Below, one piece after another: positions 55,852 through 64,000 of a stretch of DNA of 64,000 nt (position 1 is its first letter; every line of letters begins with the position of its first letter). The DNA is taken from positions 1-64,000 of the forward strand of contig JAEZGX010000033.1 in the NCBI GenBank assembly GCA_023416735.1. The letters run 5' to 3'. Below the pieces are notes generated by a model that was not told the DNA's origin, did not search any database, and saw only the letters and a list, made by a program, of their open reading frames with translations. A program made the position numbers and the translations under genes. Source of the DNA: Verrucomicrobiota bacterium (lineage in GTDB: Bacteria > Verrucomicrobiota > Verrucomicrobiia > Opitutales > Opitutaceae).

Positions 55852-57672
55852 ATGCACCTCGAAGACTACGGCCTGATCGGCGACCTCAACACCGCCGCTC
55901 TCGTATCCCGTGACGGCTCCATCGATTGGCTCTGCCTGCCACGCTTCGACTCCGCCGCCTGCTTCGCCGCCCTCCTCGGCACTCCCGCGAACGGCCGCTG
56001 GCTCCTCGCTCCCGCCGAGCCCATTCGCAGCGCCACCCAGCGCTACCGCGAAAACACCCTCATCCTCGAAACCGAATTTGAAACCGACTCTGGCGTCGTT
56101 CGCCTCACCGACTTCATGCCTCCCGCCGACGATCGCCACGATATCGTCCGGATCGTCGAAGGCGTGCGCGGGCGCGTTCCACTGCGCATGGAGTTGATTG
56201 TCCGTTTCGACTATGGCGAATCCGTCCCCTGGGTCCGCCGCCACCATGGGGCCACCCACTACGTGGCAGGACCCAATGCCCTCCTTCTTCACACCGACGC
56301 AGCCGTCGAGGGACGCGACCTCGCCACCTGCGCCGATTTCGAGCTCTCCGCCGGCGATCGCCGTGAGTTCATTCTCGCCTGGTTCCCCTCTCACGAATCG
56401 GCGCCCGCCTGCATCGACTCGCGTGCTGCGTTTACGAATACAGAGCGCTTCTGGCAGGAGTGGTCCAGCCGTTGCACCTATCACGGCAAGTGGCGCGACG
56501 CCGTCATCCGTTCGCTGATCACCCTCAAGTCCCTCACCTATCTTCCCACCGGCGGCATCGTCGCCGCACCCACGACTTCACTCCCCGAACACATTGGCGG
56601 CGTGCGCAACTGGGACTATCGCTTCTGCTGGCTTCGCGACGCCACATTCACGCTCTTCTCCCTCATGGAGTCCGGCTATCGCGAGGAAGCCTCCGCCTTC
56701 AGCGATTGGCTCCAACGCGCCGTCGCGGGCGATCCAAGCCAGCTTCAAATGCTCTACGGTGTCGCCGGCGAACGTTCGCTTCCCGAACTCGAACTCTCTC
56801 ACCTCAACGGCTACGAAAATTCCCGCCCGGTCCGCATCGGCAACGCCGCCGCCCGCCAGTTTCAACTCGATGTTTACGGCGAGATCATCGACGCCACCCA
56901 CTTCAAACGCCACCTCGGCCTCGCCACGTCTGAAGACGCCTGGCACGTCCAACGTCACCTCATCAACTTCGTCGCGCACCATTGGCACGAGCCCGACGAG
57001 GGCATTTGGGAAGTTCGCGGCCCGCGCCGGCATTTCACCCATTCGAAGGTCATGGCCTGGGTCGCCCTCGATCGCGGCATCAAATCCCTCGAACAATTCC
57101 AACTCGACGGCGAACTCGACCGCTGGCGCGAAGCTCGCGATCGCGTTCACCTGGAGGTTTGCGCGCAGGGCTACGACTCCTCCCGCGGAATCTTCACCCA
57201 GTTCTACGGCTCCACCCAACTCGATTCGAGTCTCCTCATGCTGCCGCTCGTCGGCTTTCTGCCGATCGACGATCCTCGTATCGTTCGCACCATCGACGCC
57301 ATCCAACGCGAACTCACCACCGACGGTCTCGTCCAACGTTACAACACCGACGAGGACTCGAATGTCGACGGTCTCCCCGCCGGCGAAGGCGCGTTTCTCC
57401 CGTGCTCCTTCTGGCTTGTCGATTGCCTCGCTCTGCTCGGTCGCCGCGACGAAGCCCTCGCCCTCTTCGAACGCCTTCTTTCGCTCCGCTCTCCGCTCGG
57501 CCTGCTCTCCGAAGAATACGACACCGACCTTCGCCGCCTCACCGGCAATTTTCCCCAAGCCTTTTCCCATCTCGCTCTCATCAACTCCGCTCAGAATCTT
57601 TTCGCCGCCAGCCACCCCGCCGAAGAGCGCAGCGCCCAACCCCGCTACCGTCGCCTCCACCACCAAGGGTAG
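55852..57672 (+). CDS. Glycoside hydrolase family 15 protein (glucoamylase/trehalase-like)
   Basis: A 606-residue cytoplasmic-looking protein without signal peptide. The N-terminus (LEDYGLIGDLNTAALVSRDG, SIDWLCLPRFDS) is typical of bacterial GH15-like proteins. The (alpha/alpha)6 barrel motifs are RNWDYRFCWLRDATFTL, LPELELSHLNGYENSRPVRIG and HWHEPDEGIWEVRGPRRHFT, which contains the general acid Glu, and GEGAFLPCSFWLVD with the base Glu. Likely acts on trehalose or alpha-glucans; in many bacteria such genes sit near glycogen or trehalose genes, but none are adjacent here. Confidence 0.92.
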   Translation: MHLEDYGLIGDLNTAALVSRDGSIDWLCLPRFDSAACFAALLGTPANGRWLLAPAEPIRSATQRYRENTLILETEFETDSGVVRLTDFMPPADDRHDIVRIVEGVRGRVPLRMELIVRFDYGESVPWVRRHHGATHYVAGPNALLLHTDAAVEGRDLATCADFELSAGDRREFILAWFPSHESAPACIDSRAAFTNTERFWQEWSSRCTYHGKWRDAVIRSLITLKSLTYLPTGGIVAAPTTSLPEHIGGVRNWDYRFCWLRDATFTLFSLMESGYREEASAFSDWLQRAVAGDPSQLQMLYGVAGERSLPELELSHLNGYENSRPVRIGNAAARQFQLDVYGEIIDATHFKRHLGLATSEDAWHVQRHLINFVAHHWHEPDEGIWEVRGPRRHFTHSKVMAWVALDRGIKSLEQFQLDGELDRWREARDRVHLEVCAQGYDSSRGIFTQFYGSTQLDSSLLMLPLVGFLPIDDPRIVRTIDAIQRELTTDGLVQRYNTDEDSNVDGLPAGEGAFLPCSFWLVDCLALLGRRDEALALFERLLSLRSPLGLLSEEYDTDLRRLTGNFPQAFSHLALINSAQNLFAASHPAEERSAQPRYRRLHHQG

Positions 57673-57826
57673 AGGCGAAGCGTCCCACCGAGCCGTCGGC
57701 CTCCGAAACCCTCCCACGTAGCCGAATCACTGATACGCCAAGCAGGGATCTTTCCCGTCCATCCGCGTCCGTCCTCTGTGTCTCTGTGTCTCTGTGGTTC
57801 AAATACAAAACCGGCGCTACACCTCA

Positions 57827-58969
57827 TCACTCCTGCGCATTTGCGAGCGTCCCAAAATATCGCGCCGCCGCCCGCCGATCCTGATCCGTCAACCGCCCCG
57901 CCACGTCCTGCATCACGTGCGCATACGGTCCGCCACCACGTTGTCCGTCTTTGAACAACTTCAACTGCAACTCCACATATCCTTCCGACAATCCTACCAG
58001 CGAGGGATACTCCGACTTTGTCCGCGTCCCTTTCGGCCCGTGACATTCCACGCACGCCGGCACGCGCTTCTTCGGAATCCCACGCAACGCAATCTCCTCC
58101 CCCTTCCTCCACAACTCATCTTCTTCCGTCCGCGGCTCATGCTCATCCGCTGAAACAGCCCCTTCCCGTTCTATCGCGCCGGGTCGCAACTCCGCATAAT
58201 AGGTCGCCAGGTTCGCGATCAATTCCTCCGTCAACCCCGCCGCCACCGGCTCCATGATTCCGCTGTGCCGCGCGGCTTTGGCATACGCCGCCAGCGCATC
58301 TTCCAAATACTCCCGCCGCTGCCCCGCCAAACGTGGAAACGCCTCCCCGCCGCGTCCCATGCCGTCCACGCCATGACAACGCGCACAGGTCTGCGCGACT
58401 TCGTGCGGCGGCGGCGGCGCGATATCCGGCGGCGCCATCGTCTGCATTGCGGGCACCGGCGAAATCTCGCCGTGCACGAGCTGCCGATATCCTTCGTCCT
58501 CCAATTCTGGATACTTCATCAGAAACGCCACCATTGCCCAGACTTCGTCGTCCCGCTGCTGCGACGGCCACGCCGGCATCCCCGTGAACTTGATGCCGTG
58601 CTTCACCACTTGAAATAGCTTCCGCGGATTCGACTCGCGTATCCGTTCCGCCAATTCAGGCGCTTTCGGCGTCATTGCCTGCGCAATCCTCGGCTGCGGT
58701 CGCCCGGGCGCGCCATGACACGACCGACACCCCGTTTCATAATGCCCGGCCCCTTTCAGAATCATCGCCGCATCATCCAGCCGCGGCACCTCCGTTCCCA
58801 AACTGTGCGTCGCCATCGAGCGGCTCATGCTGAATCGCAGAAACCATTCCGTCACCGCCCAGTGCCCCGAACTCGCCTTGATCGGAATCACTCCGCTCGC
58901 CGCCACGAGAAATCCTCCCACCGCTAGCACACCCGCGATCATCGCACCTCGCCAAATCCACCGTTTCAT
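57827..58969 (-). CDS. Membrane-anchored triheme cytochrome c
   Basis: A 380-residue protein with an N-terminal membrane anchor (AMIAGVLAVGGFLVAASG) and three c-type haem motifs: CRSCH near residue 80, CARCH in the middle, and CVECH near the C-terminus. The arrangement suggests three tandem cytochrome c domains. It is the last gene of the oxidase operon and overlaps ctaG by 4 bases, so it probably donates electrons to this cytochrome oxidase. The start at 58969 (MKRWIWRG) is chosen by the overlap. Confidence 0.88.
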   Translation of the reverse strand: MKRWIWRGAMIAGVLAVGGFLVAASGVIPIKASSGHWAVTEWFLRFSMSRSMATHSLGTEVPRLDDAAMILKGAGHYETGCRSCHGAPGRPQPRIAQAMTPKAPELAERIRESNPRKLFQVVKHGIKFTGMPAWPSQQRDDEVWAMVAFLMKYPELEDEGYRQLVHGEISPVPAMQTMAPPDIAPPPPHEVAQTCARCHGVDGMGRGGEAFPRLAGQRREYLEDALAAYAKAARHSGIMEPVAAGLTEELIANLATYYAELRPGAIEREGAVSADEHEPRTEEDELWRKGEEIALRGIPKKRVPACVECHGPKGTRTKSEYPSLVGLSEGYVELQLKLFKDGQRGGGPYAHVMQDVAGRLTDQDRRAAARYFGTLANAQE

Positions 58970-59601
58970 CGCGCCGCCTCCTTTCGCGTCACACTCCCGC
59001 GCAGCAATCCCGCGGTCAGCCAAACGCCCCCCACCAAATACGACACCCCACCCACCAACAACATGATCGCTCCGCCCAAATGCTGATCCTCCAGCGGCGA
59101 CATGCCGCCGAGTTCAACCATGTGCACATACAGCGCCCGCGGGGTCAGCGCCAGCAGCGCGCCGAGCAAGGTCATGTGCATCGAGGTCAACAACAGCGCC
59201 GCGATTCCCGCTCCCACACGATCGCCGCGCCTTTCCTCGCCTCCCCCAAAAGCCGACAACCACACCGCCAATCCCGCCGCCAAAAACGCTCCTTGCTCCA
59301 CCGCAAAGCCGCCCGCCACCCGCCGCGCGAAATGATGCAGCGCCGGTGCGTGCCATGCCCACACAATCACCAGCTCCACCACCGACAATGGGATCGGCGG
59401 AAACCAGCGCGGCGCCCGCCGCACCGGATCGAACTGCGTTCCCGCCACGCCGAGCGCAAGCAGCGGCGCCGCCACCGCCACCACGCCCATGTGCATCGTC
59501 ATGTGGGCCGAAAACGACGCCCGCGCCAACTCCGGCAGCGGCCCCAGCCACAGCGCCGCCAGCGTTCCCAGTCCCAAAAACATGAATACACGGCGCTTCA
59601 T
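58966..59601 (-). CDS. CtaG/caa3-type cytochrome c oxidase assembly protein
   Basis: A 211-residue membrane protein with about six helices. Motifs AHMTMHMGVVAVAAPLLALG, WAWHAPALHHFARR and MHMTLLGALLAL are His/Met-rich and typical of the caa3_CtaG family, thought to deliver copper to the oxidase. It overlaps the genes on both sides by 4 bases. Confidence 0.85.
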   Translation of the reverse strand: MKRRVFMFLGLGTLAALWLGPLPELARASFSAHMTMHMGVVAVAAPLLALGVAGTQFDPVRRAPRWFPPIPLSVVELVIVWAWHAPALHHFARRVAGGFAVEQGAFLAAGLAVWLSAFGGGEERRGDRVGAGIAALLLTSMHMTLLGALLALTPRALYVHMVELGGMSPLEDQHLGGAIMLLVGGVSYLVGGVWLTAGLLRGSVTRKEAAR

Positions 59602-59996
59602 CGGCAGTCCTCGAAAAACACCACCACCATCGCCGCGAACAGCACCGCCACCGCGCTCAACGCCGCCAGCAATGTTGTCGCAAATCCCAGAAACCGATGC
59701 CGGTCTTCCGGCGTGTCGAAATCATGCGGCAGCGACTCCGACCCGAAGCGGTGCCGCCGCAATCCGCCGAATCCGTTCCACCCGATTCCGATCAGCGCCA
59801 GCACCGTATAAATCGCAATCGCCCACCGCACCGGCTCCAACGAGCCAAACCGCGGCGCATACTTCGCACACCAGATCGCGGCCGTCACATAGCACGCCAT
59901 GAAGTGCACCGCCCAGATCGTCGGCGACACGATCAACCGCCACAGGCTCTCCTTTTCCTCATGCGGCACTTCTTTCATCGTCGTCTCCGTTTTCAT
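59598..59996 (-). CDS. Small oxidase-associated membrane protein
   Basis: A 132-residue protein with three to four hydrophobic segments (IVSPTIWAVHFMACYVTAAI, VRWAIAIYTVLALIGIGWNG, LGFATTLLAALSAVAVLFAA). It sits inside the oxidase operon and overlaps coxI/III and ctaG by 4 bases each. I do not recognise a named family; position suggests a subunit or assembly factor of the oxidase, perhaps a subunit IV equivalent. Confidence 0.75.
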   Translation of the reverse strand: MKTETTMKEVPHEEKESLWRLIVSPTIWAVHFMACYVTAAIWCAKYAPRFGSLEPVRWAIAIYTVLALIGIGWNGFGGLRRHRFGSESLPHDFDTPEDRHRFLGFATTLLAALSAVAVLFAAMVVVFFEDCR

Positions 59997-62533
59997 TTCA
60001 CGAGCGGAAATCCCGCGATCGTTCCCACCGTGATCAACGCCGTCACCGCGACGAAATGCCAAAACAGCACCACGTTGTGGATATCGATGTCGTAGCGCGC
60101 CGTCATCTTTCCCGCCAGCCGCCGCGCGAAACAATATCCCTGCATCAGCGCGCCCGTCGCCGCGTGCAACATCGTCCAGATCGCGAGCAGCCACACGATC
60201 GCATCGTAAACATGCCGCGTCGGATCCATCCCCGTCAGCCACGGCCCCGCGAGCATCGCCGCGCCGCCCGCGAGCGCGAGCAACCACGCAATTCCCATCG
60301 CCCCGTAAAACAGTCCCGCGCGATCCGCCGAATTTCCCCGCCGCGCCAGCAGCGTGAAGAGCCACGCCCCCAACAACAGCCCCAGCGCGACCACCGGCCA
60401 AAACACGCCGGGCCCGGTCGCTCCTTCCGGCGGAAACTCTTCGTGAATCGTCCAGTAGAAGAAATACGCGAAGATCAACGACACAAACGCCGTCAGCACC
60501 GCCAGCATCGTGATCAACATCGCCCACCAGCCGACCGACGTTACCCCCGAACCATACAGCGGCAGCGTTACTCCCAGTCCCACATATTTCTCCTTCTTCT
60601 CCGGCACCACGGCCGTGCTCGTCCACAGCCAGTAAAGAATCGTGCCGACTCCCACCACCAAGCTCATCACCGCCGGCACCCACAGATAAAACGTGCCCAA
60701 GATGAAAAACCCGCCGAGCGTCACCGCCGCCAAAAACGGCACGTAGCTCGGCCCCGGCAGCCGCAAACATTGCGCCGGCTTCGCATCGATCACCGTCGTG
60801 ACCAGCGTCTCGCGTTTTCCTTCCTCCGCGTCCGACAAGTAAAACCGTCCTTCATCCACATCGCGCAAAAAGTTCGGCTGATCCCACAGCGGATACCGGC
60901 TGTCGATTTCCGGAATCGATCGCACGCCCCAATTCTCCGGCGGCAGTTTCGGCATCCACTCCAGCGTGCCCGCACCCCACGGATTCCGCGGCGCCACCGG
61001 ATCTTTCTTCTTCGGCCGCACAATGTCCCACGTCACCACCGCGATTCCCGCCGCGAGCACAAACGCGCCGACGCTCGAAACCATGTTCAACCAGTCGAAA
61101 CCCAGCCCTTCCGGATAGGTAAACACCCGCCGCGGCATCCCGCGCAGCCCGGTGAAATGCATGGGCATGAAGGTCACGTTGAACCCGACGAACATCAGCC
61201 AAAACGCGATCTTCCCCAGCCGGTCCGAGAGCTTCTTCCCGTTCAACAGCGGAAAGAAATAGTAACACCCGCCCACGATCGGAAACACCGCTCCGCCGAT
61301 CAGCACATAGTGCAGATGCGCCACGATGAAGAACGAGTCGTGCGCCTGAAAATCGAACGACGCCAGCGCCACCATCACGCCCGTTAGCCCGCCGATGATG
61401 AACGACGCCAGCCCGCCCGTGCAGAACAGCATCGGCACCGATTTCACCATCTTCCCCGCTGCGATCGTCGCGATGAAACAAAAAATCTGCACGCCCGTCG
61501 GAATCGCCACCGCCTCCGACGCCGCCGAAAACAACGCCAGCGAAATTCCCGGCAGTCCCGTCGTGAACATGTGGTGCACCCACAGCCCAAAGCTAATGAA
61601 CCCCGTGCCCACCGCCGCCAGCACGATCCAGCCGTATCCAACAATCGGACGCCGCGCGAAGGTCGGCACGATCATCGCGATGATCGCCACCGAGGGCAGG
61701 AAGATGATATAAACCTCCGGATGCCCGAATAACCAAAACAGGTGCTGCCACAGCACCGGATCGCCGCCGCCATTCGGATCGAAAAACGGCCAGCTAAACG
61801 CCCGCTCCAGCTCGAGCAGCATGCTCCCCGCAATCAACGGCGGAAACGCAAACAGCACCATCGCCGCCGCCACGAGCACATACCAGCAATACAGCGGGAT
61901 CAGATTGATCCGCATCCCCGGCGGCCGGCACTTCAATGTCCCGACGATCAACTCCACCGCCGCCGCAATCGCCGCAATTTCGATAAACGAAAATCCGAGC
62001 AACCACATGTCTGCGCCCGTCCCCGGCTGATAGCCCGACGTCAACGGCGGATACATAAACCATCCGCCTTTCGGCGCCGCGTTGAAAAATAACGACCCCG
62101 ACAAAAACACCCCGCCGAGCAGAAAACACCAGAACCCAAACGCCGACAGCCGCGGGAATGGCAGATCTCGCGCCCCCAACATCTGCGGCAGGAAAATCAC
62201 CGCAATCGATTCGAACACCGGGATCGCGAACAAAAACATCATCACCGATCCGTGCACGGTGAAGATCTGGTTGTAGGCGTCCGCCGTCAGAAAATCGTTC
62301 TCCGGCACCGCGAGCTGCACGCGTATCAGCAAAGCCAGCACACCGGCGAAGAGGAAAAAAATGAACGCGAGCGCCGTATACCACACGCCGACGATCGTGT
62401 TGTTCACCGCCGACCAATAACGCCAGCCCGTCGGCGGCTCCCACGCTTTGCGCAGCCGGTCTTCCTGCGCGCGCTGCAGTTCCACCGGCGGCGCCTCTTT
62501 CAACGGCTCGGGATCGTCCGGATGCGTTTTCAT
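59993..62533 (-). CDS. ctaD: Cytochrome c oxidase subunit I-III fusion
   Basis: An 846-residue fused haem-copper oxidase. Subunit I: haem a ligand His94 in FTVHGSVMMF, CuB ligand His271 cross-linked to Tyr275 in GHPEVYIIFLP, the WVHHMFTTG His pair, and AHLHYVLIGG. The part after about residue 600 has the extra helices of subunit III (MLITMLAVLTAFVSLIFAYF, VFWPVVALGLLLGAWLFTLL) and ends HNVVLFWHFVAVTALITVGT. The GHPEVY sequence is the A-family form. It overlaps coxII upstream and the small membrane protein downstream by 4 bases each. Confidence 0.92.
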   Translation of the reverse strand: MKTHPDDPEPLKEAPPVELQRAQEDRLRKAWEPPTGWRYWSAVNNTIVGVWYTALAFIFFLFAGVLALLIRVQLAVPENDFLTADAYNQIFTVHGSVMMFLFAIPVFESIAVIFLPQMLGARDLPFPRLSAFGFWCFLLGGVFLSGSLFFNAAPKGGWFMYPPLTSGYQPGTGADMWLLGFSFIEIAAIAAAVELIVGTLKCRPPGMRINLIPLYCWYVLVAAAMVLFAFPPLIAGSMLLELERAFSWPFFDPNGGGDPVLWQHLFWLFGHPEVYIIFLPSVAIIAMIVPTFARRPIVGYGWIVLAAVGTGFISFGLWVHHMFTTGLPGISLALFSAASEAVAIPTGVQIFCFIATIAAGKMVKSVPMLFCTGGLASFIIGGLTGVMVALASFDFQAHDSFFIVAHLHYVLIGGAVFPIVGGCYYFFPLLNGKKLSDRLGKIAFWLMFVGFNVTFMPMHFTGLRGMPRRVFTYPEGLGFDWLNMVSSVGAFVLAAGIAVVTWDIVRPKKKDPVAPRNPWGAGTLEWMPKLPPENWGVRSIPEIDSRYPLWDQPNFLRDVDEGRFYLSDAEEGKRETLVTTVIDAKPAQCLRLPGPSYVPFLAAVTLGGFFILGTFYLWVPAVMSLVVGVGTILYWLWTSTAVVPEKKEKYVGLGVTLPLYGSGVTSVGWWAMLITMLAVLTAFVSLIFAYFFYWTIHEEFPPEGATGPGVFWPVVALGLLLGAWLFTLLARRGNSADRAGLFYGAMGIAWLLALAGGAAMLAGPWLTGMDPTRHVYDAIVWLLAIWTMLHAATGALMQGYCFARRLAGKMTARYDIDIHNVVLFWHFVAVTALITVGTIAGFPLVK

Positions 62534-63528
62534 TCGAGTGACTCCAAATACGCCACCAACACGCTCAGTTCCTCCGCCGGCAGCATCCCAAAATGCGGCA
62601 TCAACACCCCCGGCTTCACCTTGTCCGTTTCCGCAATCCATCGCGCAAACGCCTCCGCATCGTTCGCCATAATCCCCGCGCCCAACGTCCTCCGTCCGCC
62701 CACGTGCGTCAGGTCCGGCCCAATCACCGCCACCGCCTCCGTGCCGCGCACCGCGTGACACGCCGCGCACCCATTCGCAAAAAACGCCTCTCGCCCCGCG
62801 ATCTCCTCCGGCGTCACCGGCTCGCGCGCTCCCGCGCGTTCTTTCGCCAGCCACGCTTCGAACTCCTCCTCCTCGCTCACCACCACGTCGAACGCCATCA
62901 ACGCATGCGAATCCCCGCAAAACTCCGCGCACACACCGCGAAACACGCCCGTCTTCGTCGGCTCCAGCAATAGTCGCGTCGTCCGCCCGGGAATCATGTC
63001 CATCTTCCCGCCGAGCGACGGGATCCAGAACGAGTGAATCACATCCGGGCTGTCCAATGTGAACTCCACCGCGCGTCCCACCGGCAGTCGCACTTCATTC
63101 GCCAGCTCCACAAATTCTCCTTCCGCCACTTCATATCGCACGCGCCACCACCACTGCTCGCCGACGACGTGCACGCGCAGCGCTCCTTCGGGCGCCGGCC
63201 GGATCAGCTCCGGCATTCCTCCCAGCCCGTAACTCAACAATCCCGCCAACACCACCGTCGGCACGACCGCGCCGCCGCCGATGATATACAAACGCGCTTG
63301 TCGTTCCGTCTGTTTCGAAACCCGTCCGCGCATCGCCGACATCGCCAGCCACGCCACCCCCAACCACACGACCACGGCCCCGCCCGCCATCCACCAAAAC
63401 AAATCCGCAATCACCTCCGCCCCGCGCCCCGCCGGCTCCAAAGTCGATTGCCGCCCGCTGCACCCGCTCCATGTCACCAGCGCGCCACTCCACGCCAGAA
63501 GCAGCCACTCGCGTCGCCCCCGCCTCAT
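62530..63528 (-). CDS. ctaC: Cytochrome c oxidase subunit II with fused cytochrome c domain
   Basis: A protein of about 332 residues. After a lipoprotein-like signal ending TWSGC come two membrane helices, the CuA cupredoxin domain with WWWRVRYE, DVIHSFWIPSLGGKMDMIPG and the CuA ligands in CAEFCGDSHALM, then a C-terminal cytochrome c with CAACH and a distal Met near GVLMPHFGM. This caa3-type build accepts electrons from cytochrome c directly. The start at 63528 gives the lipoprotein signal; in-frame ATGs at 63603 and 63621 would add 25-31 residues that include a palindrome. Confidence 0.92.
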   Translation of the reverse strand: MRRGRREWLLLAWSGALVTWSGCSGRQSTLEPAGRGAEVIADLFWWMAGGAVVVWLGVAWLAMSAMRGRVSKQTERQARLYIIGGGAVVPTVVLAGLLSYGLGGMPELIRPAPEGALRVHVVGEQWWWRVRYEVAEGEFVELANEVRLPVGRAVEFTLDSPDVIHSFWIPSLGGKMDMIPGRTTRLLLEPTKTGVFRGVCAEFCGDSHALMAFDVVVSEEEEFEAWLAKERAGAREPVTPEEIAGREAFFANGCAACHAVRGTEAVAVIGPDLTHVGGRRTLGAGIMANDAEAFARWIAETDKVKPGVLMPHFGMLPAEELSVLVAYLESLE

Positions 63529-63558
63529 CACGCGCGGTCGCAACGCCGGCTTTTCCAG

Positions 63559-63574
63559 CCTCGGAGCACCGAGG
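63559..63574. promoter_or_regulatory. Hairpin upstream of coxII
   Basis: CCTCGG/CCGAGG with an AGCA loop lies 31 bases upstream of the preferred coxII start, in the gap after the response-regulator gene. No T run follows. Confidence 0.35.
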
Positions 63575-63667
63575 TTTCGCGGCGACTCACCCAGCTTCGA
63601 CATCACCGCCCACACCGTCACTCGCGACGGCGCTCCGTTCCCTCCGGAGACGATTTTGCGCGCCGCG

Positions 63668-64000
63668 CTACGGACGTGTCTGCCCGCCTAACACGTCCGC
63701 GATCACCTGCCCGATTTCCGCATACCTCGCGAAATCGATCAACTTCGTCACCCCGACTTCCCGCGCCGCCTGCTCGAGATCCGGATGCCCCGTCACCACC
63801 ACGATCGGCAGGTCCGGCTGCCGCTCTCGAATCATCCGCGTCAACTCCAGTCCGCTGATTCCCAACATCCGATTATCCGTAATCACCACATCCACCGTTT
63901 TGGTCTCCAGTTCCTTCATCGCCTGCGCGCCGCCTCCGCATTCATGGATCTCCACCTGCGGAAACGCTCGCCGCAGAAAGCGCGCCAGCAGCATTCGCTT
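63668..64000 (-). CDS. Response regulator receiver domain, truncated at the window edge
   Basis: The frame is open to the last base of the window, so the N-terminus with the conserved acidic pair is outside. Visible are the phospho-acceptor strand VDVVITDNRMLG (Asp in TDN), GLELTRMIRERQPDLPIVVVTGHP and a C-terminal helix. The expected Lys-Pro after strand 5 is not in its usual form (KLIDFARYAEIGQVI). It appears to be a stand-alone receiver without output domain. An internal ATG at 63994 is probably not the start. Confidence 0.75.
   Translation of the reverse strand, partial: KRMLLARFLRRAFPQVEIHECGGGAQAMKELETKTVDVVITDNRMLGISGLELTRMIRERQPDLPIVVVTGHPDLEQAAREVGVTKLIDFARYAEIGQVIADVLGGQTRP

Overview
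The window looks like a chromosomal segment of a high-GC Gram-negative bacterium. Outer-membrane efflux proteins, TonB, lipoproteins, menaquinone genes, heavy GC-skewed coding and the ImuB/DnaE2 cassette would fit a member of the Verrucomicrobiota, probably Opitutaceae. That placement is inference from gene content and base composition, not from a marker search. Genes are dense and mostly housekeeping; no phage, IS element or CRISPR array was seen.

Layout. 1-4.9 kb: the mutasome end of an SOS cassette, with a 5'-truncated imuB overlapping a dnaE2 that carries an extra N-terminal 2H phosphoesterase (LigT/ThpR-like) domain. 5.0-14.6 kb: a copper/silver handling island (TRASH/YHS-type small proteins, TolC, CusB, a very long CusA, and CopA on the opposite strand). 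14.6-17.3 kb: hrpB. 17.3-18.6 kb: a protein-free stretch that reads as a roughly 1-kb structured RNA on the + strand, with many perfect hairpins, GNRA loops, a 15-bp long-range helix closing a three-way junction and a textbook intrinsic terminator. 18.6-20.5 kb: typA. 20.6-24.8 kb: an AcrAB-like RND pair. 24.9-26.5 kb: gcvT-gcvH. 26.7-33.7 kb: lgt, glgC, glmS, trpE and a sigma-70 factor. 33.8-37.6 kb: an O-antigen-ligase-like protein and a secreted clan GH-A-like protein. 37.7-42.6 kb: small stress/membrane genes, a sorbosone-dehydrogenase-like protein, SPFH protein, tRNA-Ser(UGA) and a cardiolipin synthase. 42.6-46.6 kb: a tight operon of maf, tonB-like and rluA-like genes next to a polyprenyl-phosphate sugar transferase. 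46.7-52.1 kb: small hypotheticals, polX, and a menaquinone set (thioesterase, menE, menC) preceded by two AT-rich 17-bp repeats. 52.3-57.7 kb: a spermidine-synthase-like protein split from its membrane half, an orphan DGQHR protein, MgtC and a GH15 enzyme. 57.8-63.5 kb: a terminal-oxidase operon (coxII-cytochrome c, a coxI-coxIII fusion, a small membrane protein, ctaG, a triheme cytochrome c), all coupled by 4-nt overlaps. 63.7-64.0 kb: a truncated response regulator.

The most unusual items are the unassigned large structured RNA at about 17.43-18.40 kb, the 2H-phosphoesterase/DnaE2 fusion, the paired 17-bp repeats before menC, and a family of short degenerate repeats that invades both intergenic DNA and two coding sequences (hrpB and polX).
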